Origin: Nageia nagi
Lineage: Eukaryota > Pinophyta
DNA length: 64,000 nucleotides
Reading direction: 5' to 3'
Assembly: GCA_050084985.1 (NCBI GenBank)
Contig: JBITNC010000002.1
Span: 23,994,001 to 24,058,000 of the forward strand
The position numbers and the translations under genes were made by a program. Of this stretch, positions 11,144-23,892 are shown piece by piece. The number at the start of each line of letters is the position of its first letter. Position 1 is the first letter of the stretch. The notes under the pieces were generated by a model. That model was not told the origin of the DNA, made no database searches, and saw only the letters and a program-made list of their open reading frames with translations.

Positions 11144-11637
11144 TGTTGGAATGTATAATGCATTATTGTAAAGGTTTGTATTAAATATTCTATGTAATTT
11201 CACTAATAATTAAGGGTATTATTTGATACCTTAAGTATTTAAGTGAATATGATAATGCAACTTATCCTACACTCCATGTCATAAGCATGCCCCTTGGGTA
11301 AAAGGATGTGCATGTCATGCTTTTGTACATTGGATAAAAGGGTGATCCAAAGAAGGATTTTGGCCTATAAATAGAAGGCTCCCTCTTTGTGATTACATAC
11401 CAATTATGGAGTAAAGTTATGCTATAGGATATAAGTGTAGAAGTTAAGATTAAGAGAATTGTAAGAGAGTTGTATTTATGATTGAAGAAGAGATCTAGTT
11501 AGTGGATGTACTCTTAGTTGGAGGAACCACTTACATCTTGTGTTGTGAGATTATTTTGTGAGTTTTTTAGAACTTATTGTGAGCTTTCATATGATCTTGG
11601 TTGATTAGGAATTATCTTGTTAGTGTTAGTTCCTTCA
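11144..11637 (+). repeat. 3' LTR of copia element A
   Basis: This 494-bp terminal repeat ends CTTCA immediately before the target duplication CTATT (11638-11642). TATAAATA is at 11366-11373. The palindrome near 11200-11240 has point changes relative to the 5' LTR. Confidence 0.95.
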
Positions 11638-11642
11638 CTATT

Positions 11643-13200
11643 CTTGTACCTTCTTTAGAGACTATGTGTTCTAATAATTTGCTTGTAGATGCTTCGAATA
11701 GATATATTTTTAGATTTAATGAGATACCATATTATTTTCATTTTTTGAATACAATATTAATATGTTTTAGATGATCCTTTGGGTTCTTAGAGAATACAAT
11801 GAAATCATCATGATAGAAAATAATGAATTTGAAAATGAGGTTTTTGAAATAAAAAGCCATTACCCTATGAAAAGTAGTCCCTACATTAGATAATTGAAAT
11901 GGAATTTTTAGATATTCAAATGCTCATCAAGGTGTAGTGAATGTTGTTTTAAATTCATCTCCTTACTTGATGATGATTTGATTGAACCCTAATAGACCAT
12001 TTAGTGGGAATATCCTAGATGAGCTCATTACTTCTTGTAACAATGCATCCATGTTGGATAGAGGCTAATTATCCTTTAGGAAAATCTTGTTGAAATTTAT
12101 GAAATCTACACACAATATAATTTTCCCTTTTCTTTCATTTATCAACACTAAGTTTCAAATCCAAGAATAACATTTGAACCTTTTTTATAATTTTTACATC
12201 TCCTAACTTCTTAATTTTCTTTTGAATTAGAGGGAATAAAGTGGGATTAAACTTCCTCTATATTTTTATAAATGGAGTTGCTTATTATTTTAAAGGAATA
12301 ATATGTGTGAAGATGTAAGGTTTTAAAGTTTTAAGATCATCATATCCTCATATAAAGATATCCCTATTTTTCATTAAGAATTTATGGCATTCTACTTTCT
12401 CTTTGGGTAGTAATTCAACATTGATCTTTGCATATCAATTATTTTTCTCATTTCTCACATTTATATATTTAGATTCCATTTTGACCTTAGATTGAGTAAC
12501 ATAAAAACCGTATGCTCTCTTAGCTTCATCATACAATGAATATAATGTTATAAGTCCGCTGGGATTGGTGTTTATTTTCAATTGGATTACTTTAGCTACG
12601 ATACTAATTTTTTACACCAAGTTATTCTCATATTCTTCATTACATATGTGGTTTGACTTTTCCCTATGAACCTACATGAAATCTTTAATCTAGATGCCAT
12701 CCTCTAATAATTTCATATAAATAATATTATCTAGGATTGAAGGTTTATTACATGATTTTGCATGAATTATTGATCTATTGTAGGACTTTCTCCATAAATT
12801 GCAAGTACTACTAGTAAGCCATTCTATTTACTTTCTTGGAATAAAAGTTATGATAAAAATTAATCCTTGGTGATTATTTTTAACTTGTTATTCAATACAC
12901 CACTATGATTAGTTTATAATTTCCTTTCTCTCCAAATACTTCCACATGATTAATTTATAATTTTCCTTGCTTTCCTCAATCCATAGAATAAAAATAAGAA
13001 ATTATTGTCAGAAACTAATATTTAATATCCAATCCTATTAATTTGCTACAAAAGAAATTTTTCAACTCATTATTATAAACTTTGTTTCACTCCTATGATG
13101 AGATTCATATTGATATCATTTCTATAATACACCTATTGCCAATCAACTATTTTACATTTGCATACAATAAAAGAATATTTTTCAAATGTATTAATTTTTT
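11643..13200 (-). pseudogene. Ty3/gypsy pol remnant H, proximal part (protease/RT)
   Basis: The minus-strand reading gives RT blocks in order: TLVLINERKGKIILCVDF (matching VxKKDGxWRxCVDYRxLN), PLSNMDALLQ, PLNGLLGFNQI, TTFHRVMAFYF, and the catalytic box FYHDDFIVFS at about 11800-11820. The FNQI/DDF style is closer to non-chromovirus (Tat/Athila-like) gypsy RTs than to chromoviruses. That lineage call is tentative. 12340-13200 reads as probable upstream pol but I recognise no motif. The pol continues in 480-2774 across the insertion of element A. Stops are frequent. Confidence 0.75.
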
Positions 13201-13225
13201 TTAGAAACTTTAGTGTCATCATCCT

Positions 13226-16130
13226 ATGATGAAAAGATCTATATATGTTTTGCATCATCTATTGCAAGGAATGACCTTAATAAACTATCAATGCCTAGAT
13301 CAATCTAGAGGAACATTTCAACTCATAACTAGTATAATCATTTCAATATCTTTCTATGTTGTATCTAAAAAGATGTTGATGTTTTGGACTCTCCTTCCTA
13401 TAAAACTCTAATAGGTATATTCATCTCTTTATATAATTAAGAATCTAACTTTCATGTGTAATTACAACTGTATATGCTCTGAATGATCTAGGAGGACACT
13501 TCAAAATCTTTCAAAGGATAGGAGATTATTCCCAGAATGGCCTTGGCTAATCATGGGAGATTTTAATAATATACTTCATCAATATGAAAAAAAGGAGGAG
13601 ACTATAAAATTCAAAGAAACTTAAATACATTAAGAGATTTCTTAAATTAGAATATGTTGATGGATATCAAACTATGTGGAGCTAACTTCACATGGAATAA
13701 TATAAGATCAAAAGATAATTGTATCTAGATCCAATTAGATAGAGCACTATCTTCCATTAACTAATTTTCTCAATTTTCTAGTCACTCCCTTATTTCTCAA
13801 ACAAAAATCACCTCATACCATAATCCCATCCTCATTCAAGCATCCCCTTATTCAAGGAAACAAGCCCATTTTAGGTTCAAAATTACATGGCTCACTAACC
13901 ATAATCTATACAACCTTATTGAAGATTGGTGGGATATTGAAGTTGAAGGCACCATGATGTTTCAAGTATTCACTAAATTAAAACATGTAAAGATAAATTT
14001 GATACTATGGAATAGACAAGTATTCAAGAATATTAATAGATAGAAGGAAGACATTAAAGTCAAACTAACTAAGATAAAGGAAGTTGTATAAAGAAGGGGA
14101 AGAATGGAAGAGGTGTTAGCTAGAGAATGCGATTTAAATCATAAATATCATCAAATACTCTTACAAGAAGAGATTAATTAGAAATAGAAATCCTGTAATG
14201 AATGGTTGAAAGCTATATATCAAAACACCAAATTATTCAAAATGATAACTATGAAACATAGGGTCCATACCAACATCAAAAGTATTGAACGTGAAGACAA
14301 AATCCTAATTAAGGATGAGGGTATACTGAAGGAAAGGATTATCTAATTATATAAATATATTCTTACCTAATATCTGAATGATGACCAACATGTAGCTGAA
14401 ACACTTTTATTCAACATCCCTCAAAGGATTTTTGAGGATGATAATTAGAAATTGATAGCCCCCTTATCAAAAGAGAAAATTACTTTTTCCCTCTTTCTCA
14501 TGCACAAAGATAAAGTGCTTTGCCCAAATGGCTTCCTTTTTTACTTTTTCCATACAATATGGGAAATTATTGGAGATGACGTTATTAGTGCAATCTATTT
14601 TTTATGAAAATGATTCCCTCCTTAGAAGTTGGAATACTACTTTTTGGTCCCTTATTCCAAAAGTTCATGAAACCTTCAACATAAAAGAATTAAAAACTAT
14701 CAGTCTCTACAACACTTTATACAAGGTGATCACCAACATATTAGCTAAAAGACTCCAAGAACTCCTCCCAAAACTCATATTGAAAGAACAAGATGGTTTT
14801 GTAAGAGGTAGAAAAATAGTTGATGGAATTAATGCATGAGGTGATTCACTCCATCAATTATAAAAGAGAAAAAGATATGTTGATAAAATTAGATATGCAG
14901 AAGGCTTATGATTGGGTGTCTTGGAATTTCTTAGGCCAAGTCTTGGAAAAATTTGTTTTAATGAGACTTCAAGAAAATGGATTCAATTATGCACCTTGAT
15001 TGCTACCTTCTTTGTACTAGTTAACAATAAAGCCTAAAACTTATTCAAATCCACAAAAGGCCTCATACATGGGGATCTATTTACCCCTATCTATTTATTA
15101 TTCTTGCATAATATTTGGTAAGGAGCCTAAAAGTAGCTATAATTGCTGATAAAATAGAAGGAATTATCATGGCCCCCAACTATGTACCAATATCACATCA
15201 TTAGTTTGTTAATAATACAATTTTGATTAGGAAAGCTAATGTAAAGGATTCCAAAGAGTTAAAAAATATATTGAATATATACAAAAAAGCCTCTAATAAA
15301 AAACAAACTATAAAAAAACATGCCTCTTTTATTGAATCCACTACAACTAGGAAGCAATATAATAGCTCGAATCTTTAACTGTCAGATTGAAGATCTCACC
15401 TCCATCTACCTTAGCATGTCCATGTTTGTTGGGAGGATAAACAAATACTTTTGGAATGGATTAATTTCTATATTTAAGAAAAAATGGAAAGCTAGAAGGG
15501 TTTTGTACTTAGTTTTACTAGTAAGATCCAACTAGTTAAAGCTACCCTCCAAAGCATTATGTTCTACATGACCAACATTTTCAAAATTCTAGCTTTGGTA
15601 GCCCAACAAGTAGATCAAATATGGAAGAATTTTCATTGGAATATATTAAAGGAAAATAAAAATATATATTTGTTAGTGTGGCCCTCAATCTATAGGAAAA
15701 AATTATAAGGTGACCTAGGCATAAGACAAATAGAATGGATGAACAAAGCTCTCATAATAAATCTTACCTAAAAATTGGATAGCAGATTGAAAATTGAATG
15801 AGAAAATATTTGTAGACATAAATACTTATAAGGAAGAAGGAAATTTCTTAGTTTCTTTAGTCCTCCTAAGGGTTATACCTTTTGGAATGGTCTTTTAGAA
15901 ATATGGGATATTATAAGGGAAAACTTGAAGTAGGAGCTAAGTAAAGGAGATAGAGTTCTCTTTTGGGAAGATATATGGATTAGGGACATTCCCCTTGTCC
16001 AAGGTAATGCCTTAATATCATTTGAAATGGAATGGTCTAAAATCAATTTGGGTCTTGAAGTGATAAATTATATCTCATCCGCATTTCCATATGGACCCTT
16101 CCCCCAGCTCTGAAGCCCCAAACCATAGCT
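13226..16130 (+). pseudogene. L1-type LINE ORF2 remnant (endonuclease, RT, C-terminal region)
   Basis: Plus-strand readings give endonuclease traces (VYAL-ND, then EWPWLIMGDFNNI near 13530-13575). The RT follows with FWSLIPKVHE, TISLYNTLYKVITNILAKRL and EQDGFVRGRKIVDGINA (14640-14840), then MLIKLDMQKAYDWVSWNFL (about 14875-14935) and GDLFTPIYLL. The catalytic F-A-D-D box is F-V-N-N (about 15205) with a stop just before it. Distal blocks GDLGIRQIEWMNKAL and FWEDIWIRDIPL near 15700-15990 match plant LINE C-termini. The 5' limit is uncertain and no clear poly(A) tail is visible. It is inactive. Confidence 0.85.
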
Positions 16131-17609
16131 GTATACAACTAGTTGAATACTAATAACAAAGATAACATGAAATATCTAATAATCTTAACATCATGTGGAA
16201 AGAAATAATTGAATATTTATAAACTCCATATCCATTAAATTGTATCAGCTTTTTCATATAAGAATTGGATATAAAGTTTATTAAAGTACAAAATTATCAA
16301 TCCAAGGTTTCTCAACCATTAAACTTCTAACACTACATCACATCCTCCTAGTGTAATAGCCATAATATATGATTGTAATGTACAATATTCCATACTTATT
16401 ATAGCTTGATAATACTACCTATGACTTTTCCATTTATCTTTGTTTACCTATAATATTTCCTAAGTATTATCAAGGTAAATATAATAATCTACCCTATTCA
16501 CCACCCTTGAATAAATGAAATTATGGTACTTCTTAAATCAATCAAAATTGATAATAATTATCCCTTTAATAATCCTATAATATTTACTATCCATGGTATC
16601 AAACTTATTATAATAAATTACATTGATATTTTAGATAGATTTTTCCTCCTACTCTTGAATTATATCCTATAAGGAACCATTTTCTTACCATATCAAGATC
16701 AATAAAATAGATATAAGGATGGTTAATATTTTATTGGTAAAAAGGATCTAATGATTTGAAAATTATTTTTACTTATATGTTTTGATATTTGAGAAATAAA
16801 ATCAAGTAAGAAATTATTTTATTGGCTAATATTACCTTTAAAAGATTTAATAAATATTGCAGGATGTGAGAAGAAAAGCCATAAAGGGATGAAAGCCCAA
16901 CTTACAAATATATATTTTAAATCTTACCTTTATGAATAATTAATATTATATTATATTTAAAAGGGAATATGCTTCCAAAGTTCTTTTATTTTGTAGGAAA
17001 TGAGGAGTAGCTAAGTTGGAAAAAAATCACCTCAATTAAAGGAAGATGTTTTTTATATTATTGAGATCTCTTTTTGGTAAAAATAAAGGTTACAAATATG
17101 TTGGTAAAATTAATATAATAATTTTACCCTTCTTAAAGAAATATGATAAGTGGGACTAATCCAAGACTCTTGTTTTTTTTCATCTCCTTTTCTATTTTAA
17201 ATGGTTACCCTATCTTTTTGGTACCTTATTTTGGTCACTATGGGATTCCCAATTGAAGCTTGGAAGAGAATGTATTTTAGTGGATTTGGAAGAAAACTAA
17301 TTTAGAATTAAGGAAGAGATATATGAGGTAGGCTCTCTTGAGCTATGAATATTTGATATAATAAAAGTGTTATTAATTCAAATATATTTATTTGTGTTAA
17401 TTTTAGTTGTAAGTCATTTTGTATGTATATTGTATATGATGTATTCGGAAAAAGTCCTATTGTACTATCAATAAATTATTAATGATGAATTTTATTTCAT
17501 ACACATTACATGCAAAGATTGCGTGAATTAAATTCTTAATTATATTGCATGTTATAGGAAGGAATATAATGCGTGTTTTCCTTAAATGAATACTATTTTG
17601 ACTTCTTAA
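16131..17609. other. AT-rich intergenic DNA, nothing recognised
   Basis: About 1.5 kb between the LINE remnant and chromovirus E. I see no domain, RNA gene or ordered repeat here. Confidence 0.5.
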
Positions 17610-17614
17610 TCAAG

Positions 17615-20568
17615 TGAAATGTCCATCTAATTCTACCTTAAAAACTAGACACTTTTTTTTTAACTAAGTTAACACCTTGATATTACAAAATAGGTTTTGC
17701 CATTTCATGTTTGAATTTAGTATTCACTACATGTGACCTTTAAGTAGATGGAAATGATCAATTTCTATATCACCAAATCCATGTGATAGCTATAATGAAC
17801 AATGCATCTTCCATGCACTTGTTTTAACTTAGCACCTGTGGTTTCAAAAATCTGCTATGTTTGAACCAATTATATCAACTGTGACCTTTGGGTTCTTCTT
17901 AAGGACCAAACACCTAAGAAGGAGAACACTTTTACCATCACTTCATGTTGCCCCATGAAAGTGATCTATTAGCATATGCTAAGTGGATCGAATTTTTATC
18001 ACCTCTCGTGATAGAACTCAATGCTAATTTCACTATCCTAAAATTAACTAATGTACCCTTACCTACCCATAATACATGCAAGGGACCACCACTTAACCCA
18101 TAGTAACTATCTGCCTATAACTCCTATAGTTATTACACTTGTCAAATGATAACCTACTTGTTATCTTTGGTTAGGTGTTAATTCTAAAGTTAGAACTAGC
18201 TTATCTTTTTCTAGTTTTGCTTTTCTAAGGTACCTAAAGGTTAAACTTGTAGTAATATGAATCTAACATAAACCCTTTCATACTTGATCATTATAATTTT
18301 ATATTTATGTCTCTTATTCTAGTACTTGGTTAAGTTGAATGATTAGTTCTAAGTTATATGCTATATTTTATTTAATTATAACCATTACAAAAAGCATTAG
18401 CGAAATAACTTGACTAAATCAAACATCTACCATTTGCTAACCAGAATTTAGGTTTGATTACATACATTGTTATTTTCTTGCAAGAGAGAATTAAACCATC
18501 ATATGACAAAATAAGTAACATTACATTCATATCACTTTTACTAAACTATCTTTTGCAATAGAGTCAAACTCATTTTCATAAACTATATTCTCCATCTTGC
18601 AAGTCTCAAATCACCAAGTTCTTCTTCCTTCCAAGTGAACCACTTGCTAGATGCTCAATAGGATCAGAGACAACACTTGTATGTATTTCACTAAGGTAAC
18701 ATGCAATGCATTCGATAGACAACATTCTTAATTTATCATTATAATATAATGATAATTTATGTTTTGCATCTATTGAAAATAAGTAACATACTTCTAATTT
18801 CCAACCCATGTGCTCATCTATTCTTGTAAAAACTTTAAATACATTACTTTTTCCTTCTTAAAAATAATCACAACATACATAATCTTAAAATTTAATACCC
18901 TTAAATTTCAATTTCAAAAGCAAAGGCAAATAAAAAAACAAGTATAAATATTTTATACTTAAATCTTAATCAAAGTGTAACATTTATTATTTTACTTTCT
19001 CTAAAAATAATAAATATTTTTATTATTTCAATTCTCCTCAAATGAAATTTTTTTATATAAAAATACATATAATTCATGCTTAAATAATTTAAAAACTCTC
19101 TTTAAAATTATATTAAGCATTTTTACAAATAAAATTAATATTCTAAAAAATTTAAACTATTAATTTATTAATAAATATTAAATGACAATAATAACATTTA
19201 AATTATTCAACAAAATAAATTTAAATACATTTTTTTTTTTAATTTCTTATATGGGGGTGAGCCTCCTTGGCCACACTGCCCCCCTTTCCACTATGAGGGC
19301 ATCTAATCGGGCATGCAATCAAAAAATACACCACCCCTGCAATCAAAAATACATTTAGAGTATGATTTCAAGATCTATTTCTCAAACAAAACCATATTCC
19401 AACTACATTTTTCTTTGCGAAATACAAACTCATTTTGCTAAGTTTTTTCTACATTTTATTTTGTACATAAGACTATAAGCAAAACCCAGATCTTAAAAAT
19501 TGAAATCTCCATTCAAATTTCATTCAACAAACTCATATTTAACCCTCTTTCTTTTCTACTCTAGATTTAATAGAGAACTAAAAATTTGTAAGAAAATAAC
19601 CCTTTTATTTCCAAAATTCCAATATGTAAAAAGAGGAATAGTTGAGCAAAAATCAAACTACATGCAAGGGAAATAAAAATGAAGAAAACCTAATTTCTAA
19701 ATGCAATGTTTCTCAAAAAATGCAAAATGAAACTTTACTCCTAATGTCTTTTCCTCCAGCCAAAAAAATCAAGTAAACCATAATATGCCCAAGATCATAA
19801 ATAGGAGTAACAAGAGGCCAAGAATAGTTTCGTAACTTCCTTAAGGAATTTTTTCCCTAAAACTTCTTAGAATTTTTCTCTCCGAGAGCAATAAGAAAAT
19901 CCCAAAAAATGCATAAATGAAAACTAACCTATTTTCTTGTGTTTTAGTTTTACATAACATGCATACCTTTATTTAAAAATATATTTATTTTAAAAATGCA
20001 CATACATTTAAACACAATATCTTCTTGATACTTAGTTTATATATATATATATATAGTTATGGTCTTGTCATTTTTCCTTTCTTTTGCTTAATATGCCTCA
20101 TAAATGAAATGCAATATGAAATACATTATTACCTTATATGCACTTATGATTTATCTTTTTTTTTTTATTTTGCATGTATGAAAGTTGAGGAACTAGGCTA
20201 TTCTATCATTTTTTCTAACTCAACAATGATTCATGAAGCCAAAACAAATTCATCAACACTTTCAAATTGCAAGAAATAAACAAACATGAAACACAAGGGA
20301 ATGAGCACATATGAAACTCATGCAAACCTAAGTGACATTACTTCCCTTATGGGTTTTTGATGTCCAATCATATCCATACAAATAGAAAAGTGGTTCACTT
20401 GTAGGACTACAATTTCTTGTATCACATGAAACCATAGCAGTATCAAACTTTGTTATATAAATATCACGATTATAACATATAAAATAATATTTTTTTCAAT
20501 TATTCCAAAGAAAATATGCCAAAACTCCATACTTATATACAAAAGTGCAAAAAGAAAGGGTCATGACA
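17615..20568 (-). repeat. 3' LTR of chromovirus E (2954 bp)
   Basis: It aligns almost throughout with 32402-36913 and ends in GACA (plus strand) at 20568. Left and right copies diverge just beyond the shared GGTCATGACATC. Relative to the other copy it lacks the LINE fragment and a few hundred bases near 19330, where the right copy has about 35290-35660. A short AT run lies at 20037-20056. Confidence 0.9.
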
Positions 20569-20639
20569 TCCTTACCTTCATAAGAACAACACAATCCTCT
20601 ATGTTCACATTATTTATCAAAATAAAATACACATAGCAT

Positions 20640-21890
20640 CAAAATAAATATGGAGATTATTCTTTCATAATATCAACATCTTCCCATGTTGCAAAAGATT
20701 AGGAGTATTGATCCCACTGGACCTAGAACTCATTTATTTCTATATTTCTCAACTTTCTAGTTCTAAAACCAACAACTCTCACAGGAAGTACTTCAATGGC
20801 CATTGGATTTGCCATCTGCAAGCTTGTAAAATCCAAAACATGTGAATTAAGGATCATAAATATATTTTCTAAGTAAAGATATTTGAAATACATCATGAAT
20901 CATTGATAGAGTGGGTGGTAGGGAAAGCTTATAATAAATTGGTCTTATCTTCCCTATAATTTTAGAAGGCCCTACAAATCATGGATCTTATTTATTAGAC
21001 TTTATGGCACCTTTAATAGGTCCAACCTATATGAATACTTTGTCTTCCATAAAGAATTCTTATGGATTTCTTTTCAATTCAAAATAACTCTTTTGATGAT
21101 TGGATGCTTCCTTAAGCCTTTTTCAAATCATTTTGAGTTGTTCCTTTATTTCCTTCAAATGATCTGATCTAATTACTACTCAGTCTTCTAGATTGTCCCA
21201 TGATAATAAATTCCTACATTTCCTTACATATTATGCCTCGAAAGGTGCCATCTCTAAGTATGAGTGATAGGAATTATTGTAAGCAAACTCAACCAAGTAT
21301 AAGTAGTCTTCCAATTTTATTTTTTGGTCCATATAGTACATTTGTAACATATCTTCAAAGACCCTATTAACTTGTTTAGTCAAACCATCTATTTGGGGAT
21401 GATATGTTGAACTTGTATTTAATTTAGTTCCCACATCCCCATGTAAAGTTGTCCAAAACTGATAAGGGAACTTAGGATACCTATCAAAAACTATCACTTA
21501 AGAAACCCATGTAATCTAATAACTTCCCTAATAATGGTTGAAGCATCATCCATTATATTACCAAGAATTAAGTGAGACACTTTAGTGAGATAATCAACTA
21601 TGAAAAAGATGGTATCATGATGAAACCTCATTTTAGACAAACCAATAATGAAATCCATTGATAGCATTTTCCATTTTCGTATAGGAATGTCATGTGGATA
21701 TGATAAACCACTAGGATGATGATGCTCTACATTTACGTTCTAACATTCCAAGAATTTAGTTACAAACTCATTGAAATACCTCCTTATTCCACACTAATAA
21801 AAAGTCTTGTTGAGATTTTCTCTCATTTTTGCACCACTTGGATGAGTAGAAAGAGGTGATTGGTGTGCTTCCTATAAGATTATTTTTTGA
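20640..21890 (-). pseudogene. Chromovirus integrase with C-terminal chromodomain (element E)
   Basis: The minus strand at 21231-21497 reads DRYPKFPYQFWTTL, LNTSSTYHPQIDG, VNRVFEDMLQ and EFAYNNSYHSYLEMAPFEA. This is the catalytic-core end of gypsy integrases; the conserved S-D-R is F-D-R. Further on, FVGPSKIIGKI, YYKLSLPPTLSMIHDVF and ISLLRKYI (about 20980-20840) mark the GPF/Y module. A chromodomain follows at about 20790-20650 (VLPVRVVGFRTRKLRN, VQW, ATWEDVDIM), interrupted by stops. Chromodomains steer integration to particular chromatin. It ends just before the 3' LTR. Confidence 0.87.
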
Positions 21891-22620
21891 ATACCACCAA
21901 TATTTGGAATAATAATCCTACCCTTGAAGCATAAAATCCTTGAAATCAAAATATTTCAATGAAGGATCATTTTTTTCTAATTTGTCACCAATATTAAGAG
22001 AATAAGGATCATTATTTTGAGTTCCTTTTACCTGATTTAATAAGTCAAAGTGACTTTTAGTCATAGCCTTAAGATGTTTACATCTATTTAAAGCATCTAT
22101 AACCTTATTTTCATGACCCTTAATATTCTTTATTCCAAATTCATATTTAGCCAAGAACTCCATCCATATTTTTTGGCATCCATAAAGATCATTTTGGGTG
22201 AAAATATACTTTAAACTATGATGATTTGACTTTAAATCAAAATGTCACCTTAATAAATAATAGCTCCAAATCTTAAGTACATGAACAATAGCAGCCAATT
22301 CAAGATCATTCATAGCATAATTCATCTCATGAGTCTTTAATTTTTGGGATTCAAATGCTACAGGTTTATCATTTTGAGATAAGACACCTTCTAATCCAAG
22401 TAGAGAAGCATCAGTACATAGTGTAAAATATCCAAAGGGGTCTAGTATAGCATGTATTGGAGTAGTTGTAAGCTTTTTCTTAAGTATTTCAAAGGGTTTT
22501 TCATATTTTTTAGTCCATTTAAATACTACATTCTTCTTCTAGAGACTTGTCCTAGAATTTATTATTTTAGAAAAGCTTGTACAAAGCATCGATAGTATCT
22601 TGCAAGTCCCATAAAGCTTC
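21891..22620 (-). pseudogene. Gypsy RNase H (element E), broken
   Basis: The open stretch at 21918-22163 (minus) reads EFLAKYEFGIKNIKGHENKVIDALNR. This is the end of gypsy RNase H/connection, where families have Y-x-F-x-I-x-Y-x-x-G-x-x-N-x-x-A-D-A-L-S-R. The invariant A-D-A-L is I-D-A-L. Upstream traces (about 22600-22250) align with the WTxxxQxAFxxLK and PVAFESRKL regions through stops. Confidence 0.78.
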
Positions 22621-23400
22621 TTACTTTTGTCATATTAATTGCATCAAGTCAACTCATGAAGGATTCAATCTTTTTGGGATCAACTGACACACCTTTAGCT
22701 AAAATAATATGTTTGAGATACTAAACTTGTGGTACATAAAATTCACACTTGAAAATTTTTCCAAAAAGTTGGTATTTTTTAGCACTTCTAACACTTTCCT
22801 AAGATGATAATCATGTTCATTCTCATTTTTTGAGTAAATTAATATATCATCTAGGAACAACAAAATATTTGTTTCCAAATATTCATGAAATATGTTGTTC
22901 ATGAGATTCATGAAAGCAGCAAGTACATTGATCAATCCAAATGGAAGCACTATGAATTCATAGTGACTATATCTAGTTTTTAAAAGTCATTTTATGCATG
23001 TATAAACTTTTTATCCTTAAATAGTTATACCTAAATCTTAAATCGATTTTTGAGAATATGGAATCCTCTTTAAGTTGATTGAAAGAATCATCTATTCTTG
23101 GTATAGGATACCTATTTTTTATCATGACCTTCTTCAACATTCGATAATCTATGCACAACCTCATAAATCCATCTTTCTTCTTAACAAAGAGGATAGGAGC
23201 ACCCCCAAGGTGACACACTTGGTTTAATTAGATCCTTTTTCAACAAATCCTAAAGTTGTATCTTCAACTCCTACATCTCTATTGTATTCATCCTATAAAG
23301 AGTTTTTGAGATAGGTTATGCATCAGGGATTATATTGATTGAGAAATCAAATTCTCATTTCAAAGGTAATCCTAGAAAATATTTAGGAAAAACATCCTTA
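22621..23400 (-). pseudogene. Gypsy reverse transcriptase (element E), broken
   Basis: The minus strand at 22973-23218 reads [33 protein letters not shown] and [15 protein letters not shown]. 22699-22950 reads LPFGLINVLAAFMNLMN and the catalytic FLDDILIYSKNENEH. These are RT blocks 2 to 6 of a chromovirus. The GYHQI motif has become RYNYL, and a short frame break separates the two open stretches. Without the breaks the length and order would be normal. Confidence 0.9.
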
Positions 23401-23766
23401 AATTCCTCTAAAAGAGGGTATTATTGAAATATTTTCTCTTTGAAACTATATTGTTCTACTTTCTTAACTTTTGAATTATTCTTTTTAATTGCATAGCAAA
23501 AAGAAGGTAGGGTTTGAAGCTACTTCTATCATAATAAATTCTTTACCTTTGAAGATTAAGATCAAAAAACTCAATCCATATTTCATGATACTCAATCAAA
23601 TATTTGTGGGCTTAAATCCAATCCATTTCTAAAATTAAATCAAAGGAATGTAAGGGTGTTACATAAAGATTCCATTATATAACTCCTTTAGGTAGCTTAA
23701 TTTTTATATTTCTAAGATATTGGTTTACTAAACAGGTTTTCCTAGAGCCATACTTGACTAACCACC
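23401..23766 (-). pseudogene. Gypsy protease-RT linker (element E), proximal to insertion D
   Basis: The minus-strand reading with stops gives SFDLILEMDWI, the counterpart of the FDVILGMDWL block that follows the protease in chromoviruses, and then YLIEYHEIWIEF. It abuts the target duplication CCACC of element D. The protease active site lies on the far side, at 29029-29200. Confidence 0.7.
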
Positions 23767-23892
23767 TGTATATTCATACATAATAAACTCTTTATTAAAG
23801 CCCCAATGTACTGTACTTGCAATCATGAGCTCATTTTAAGATCCCTGGGAGTTTTTCTGGAGTAGATAGAGAAGCTGAAGCCTGAAAGTTAA

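Larger units (their letters stand above)
2775..11637 (+). mobile_element. Ty1/copia LTR retrotransposon A, full length but decayed
   Basis: Two LTRs (2775-3257 and 11144-11637) begin TGTTGG and end CTTCA. They are flanked by the perfect 5-bp target duplication CTATT (2770-2774 and 11638-11642). A PBS resembling the initiator Met-tRNA type follows the 5' LTR, and a purine tract AAGGGGGAG precedes the 3' LTR. Between them lie a leader of about 3.2 kb and then gag, protease, integrase, RT and RNase H in copia order. Every domain carries stops or frameshifts. A is inserted in Ty3/gypsy remnant H. The bases flanking the duplication continue the gypsy reading on both sides. Confidence 0.95.

Noticed and set aside
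11760-12120. Possibility that the YHDD-type RT remnant is an endogenous pararetrovirus rather than a gypsy element.
   Set aside because: The collinear RNase H and integrase traces at 480-2774, on the same strand across element A, fit Ty3/gypsy. Pararetroviruses lack integrase.
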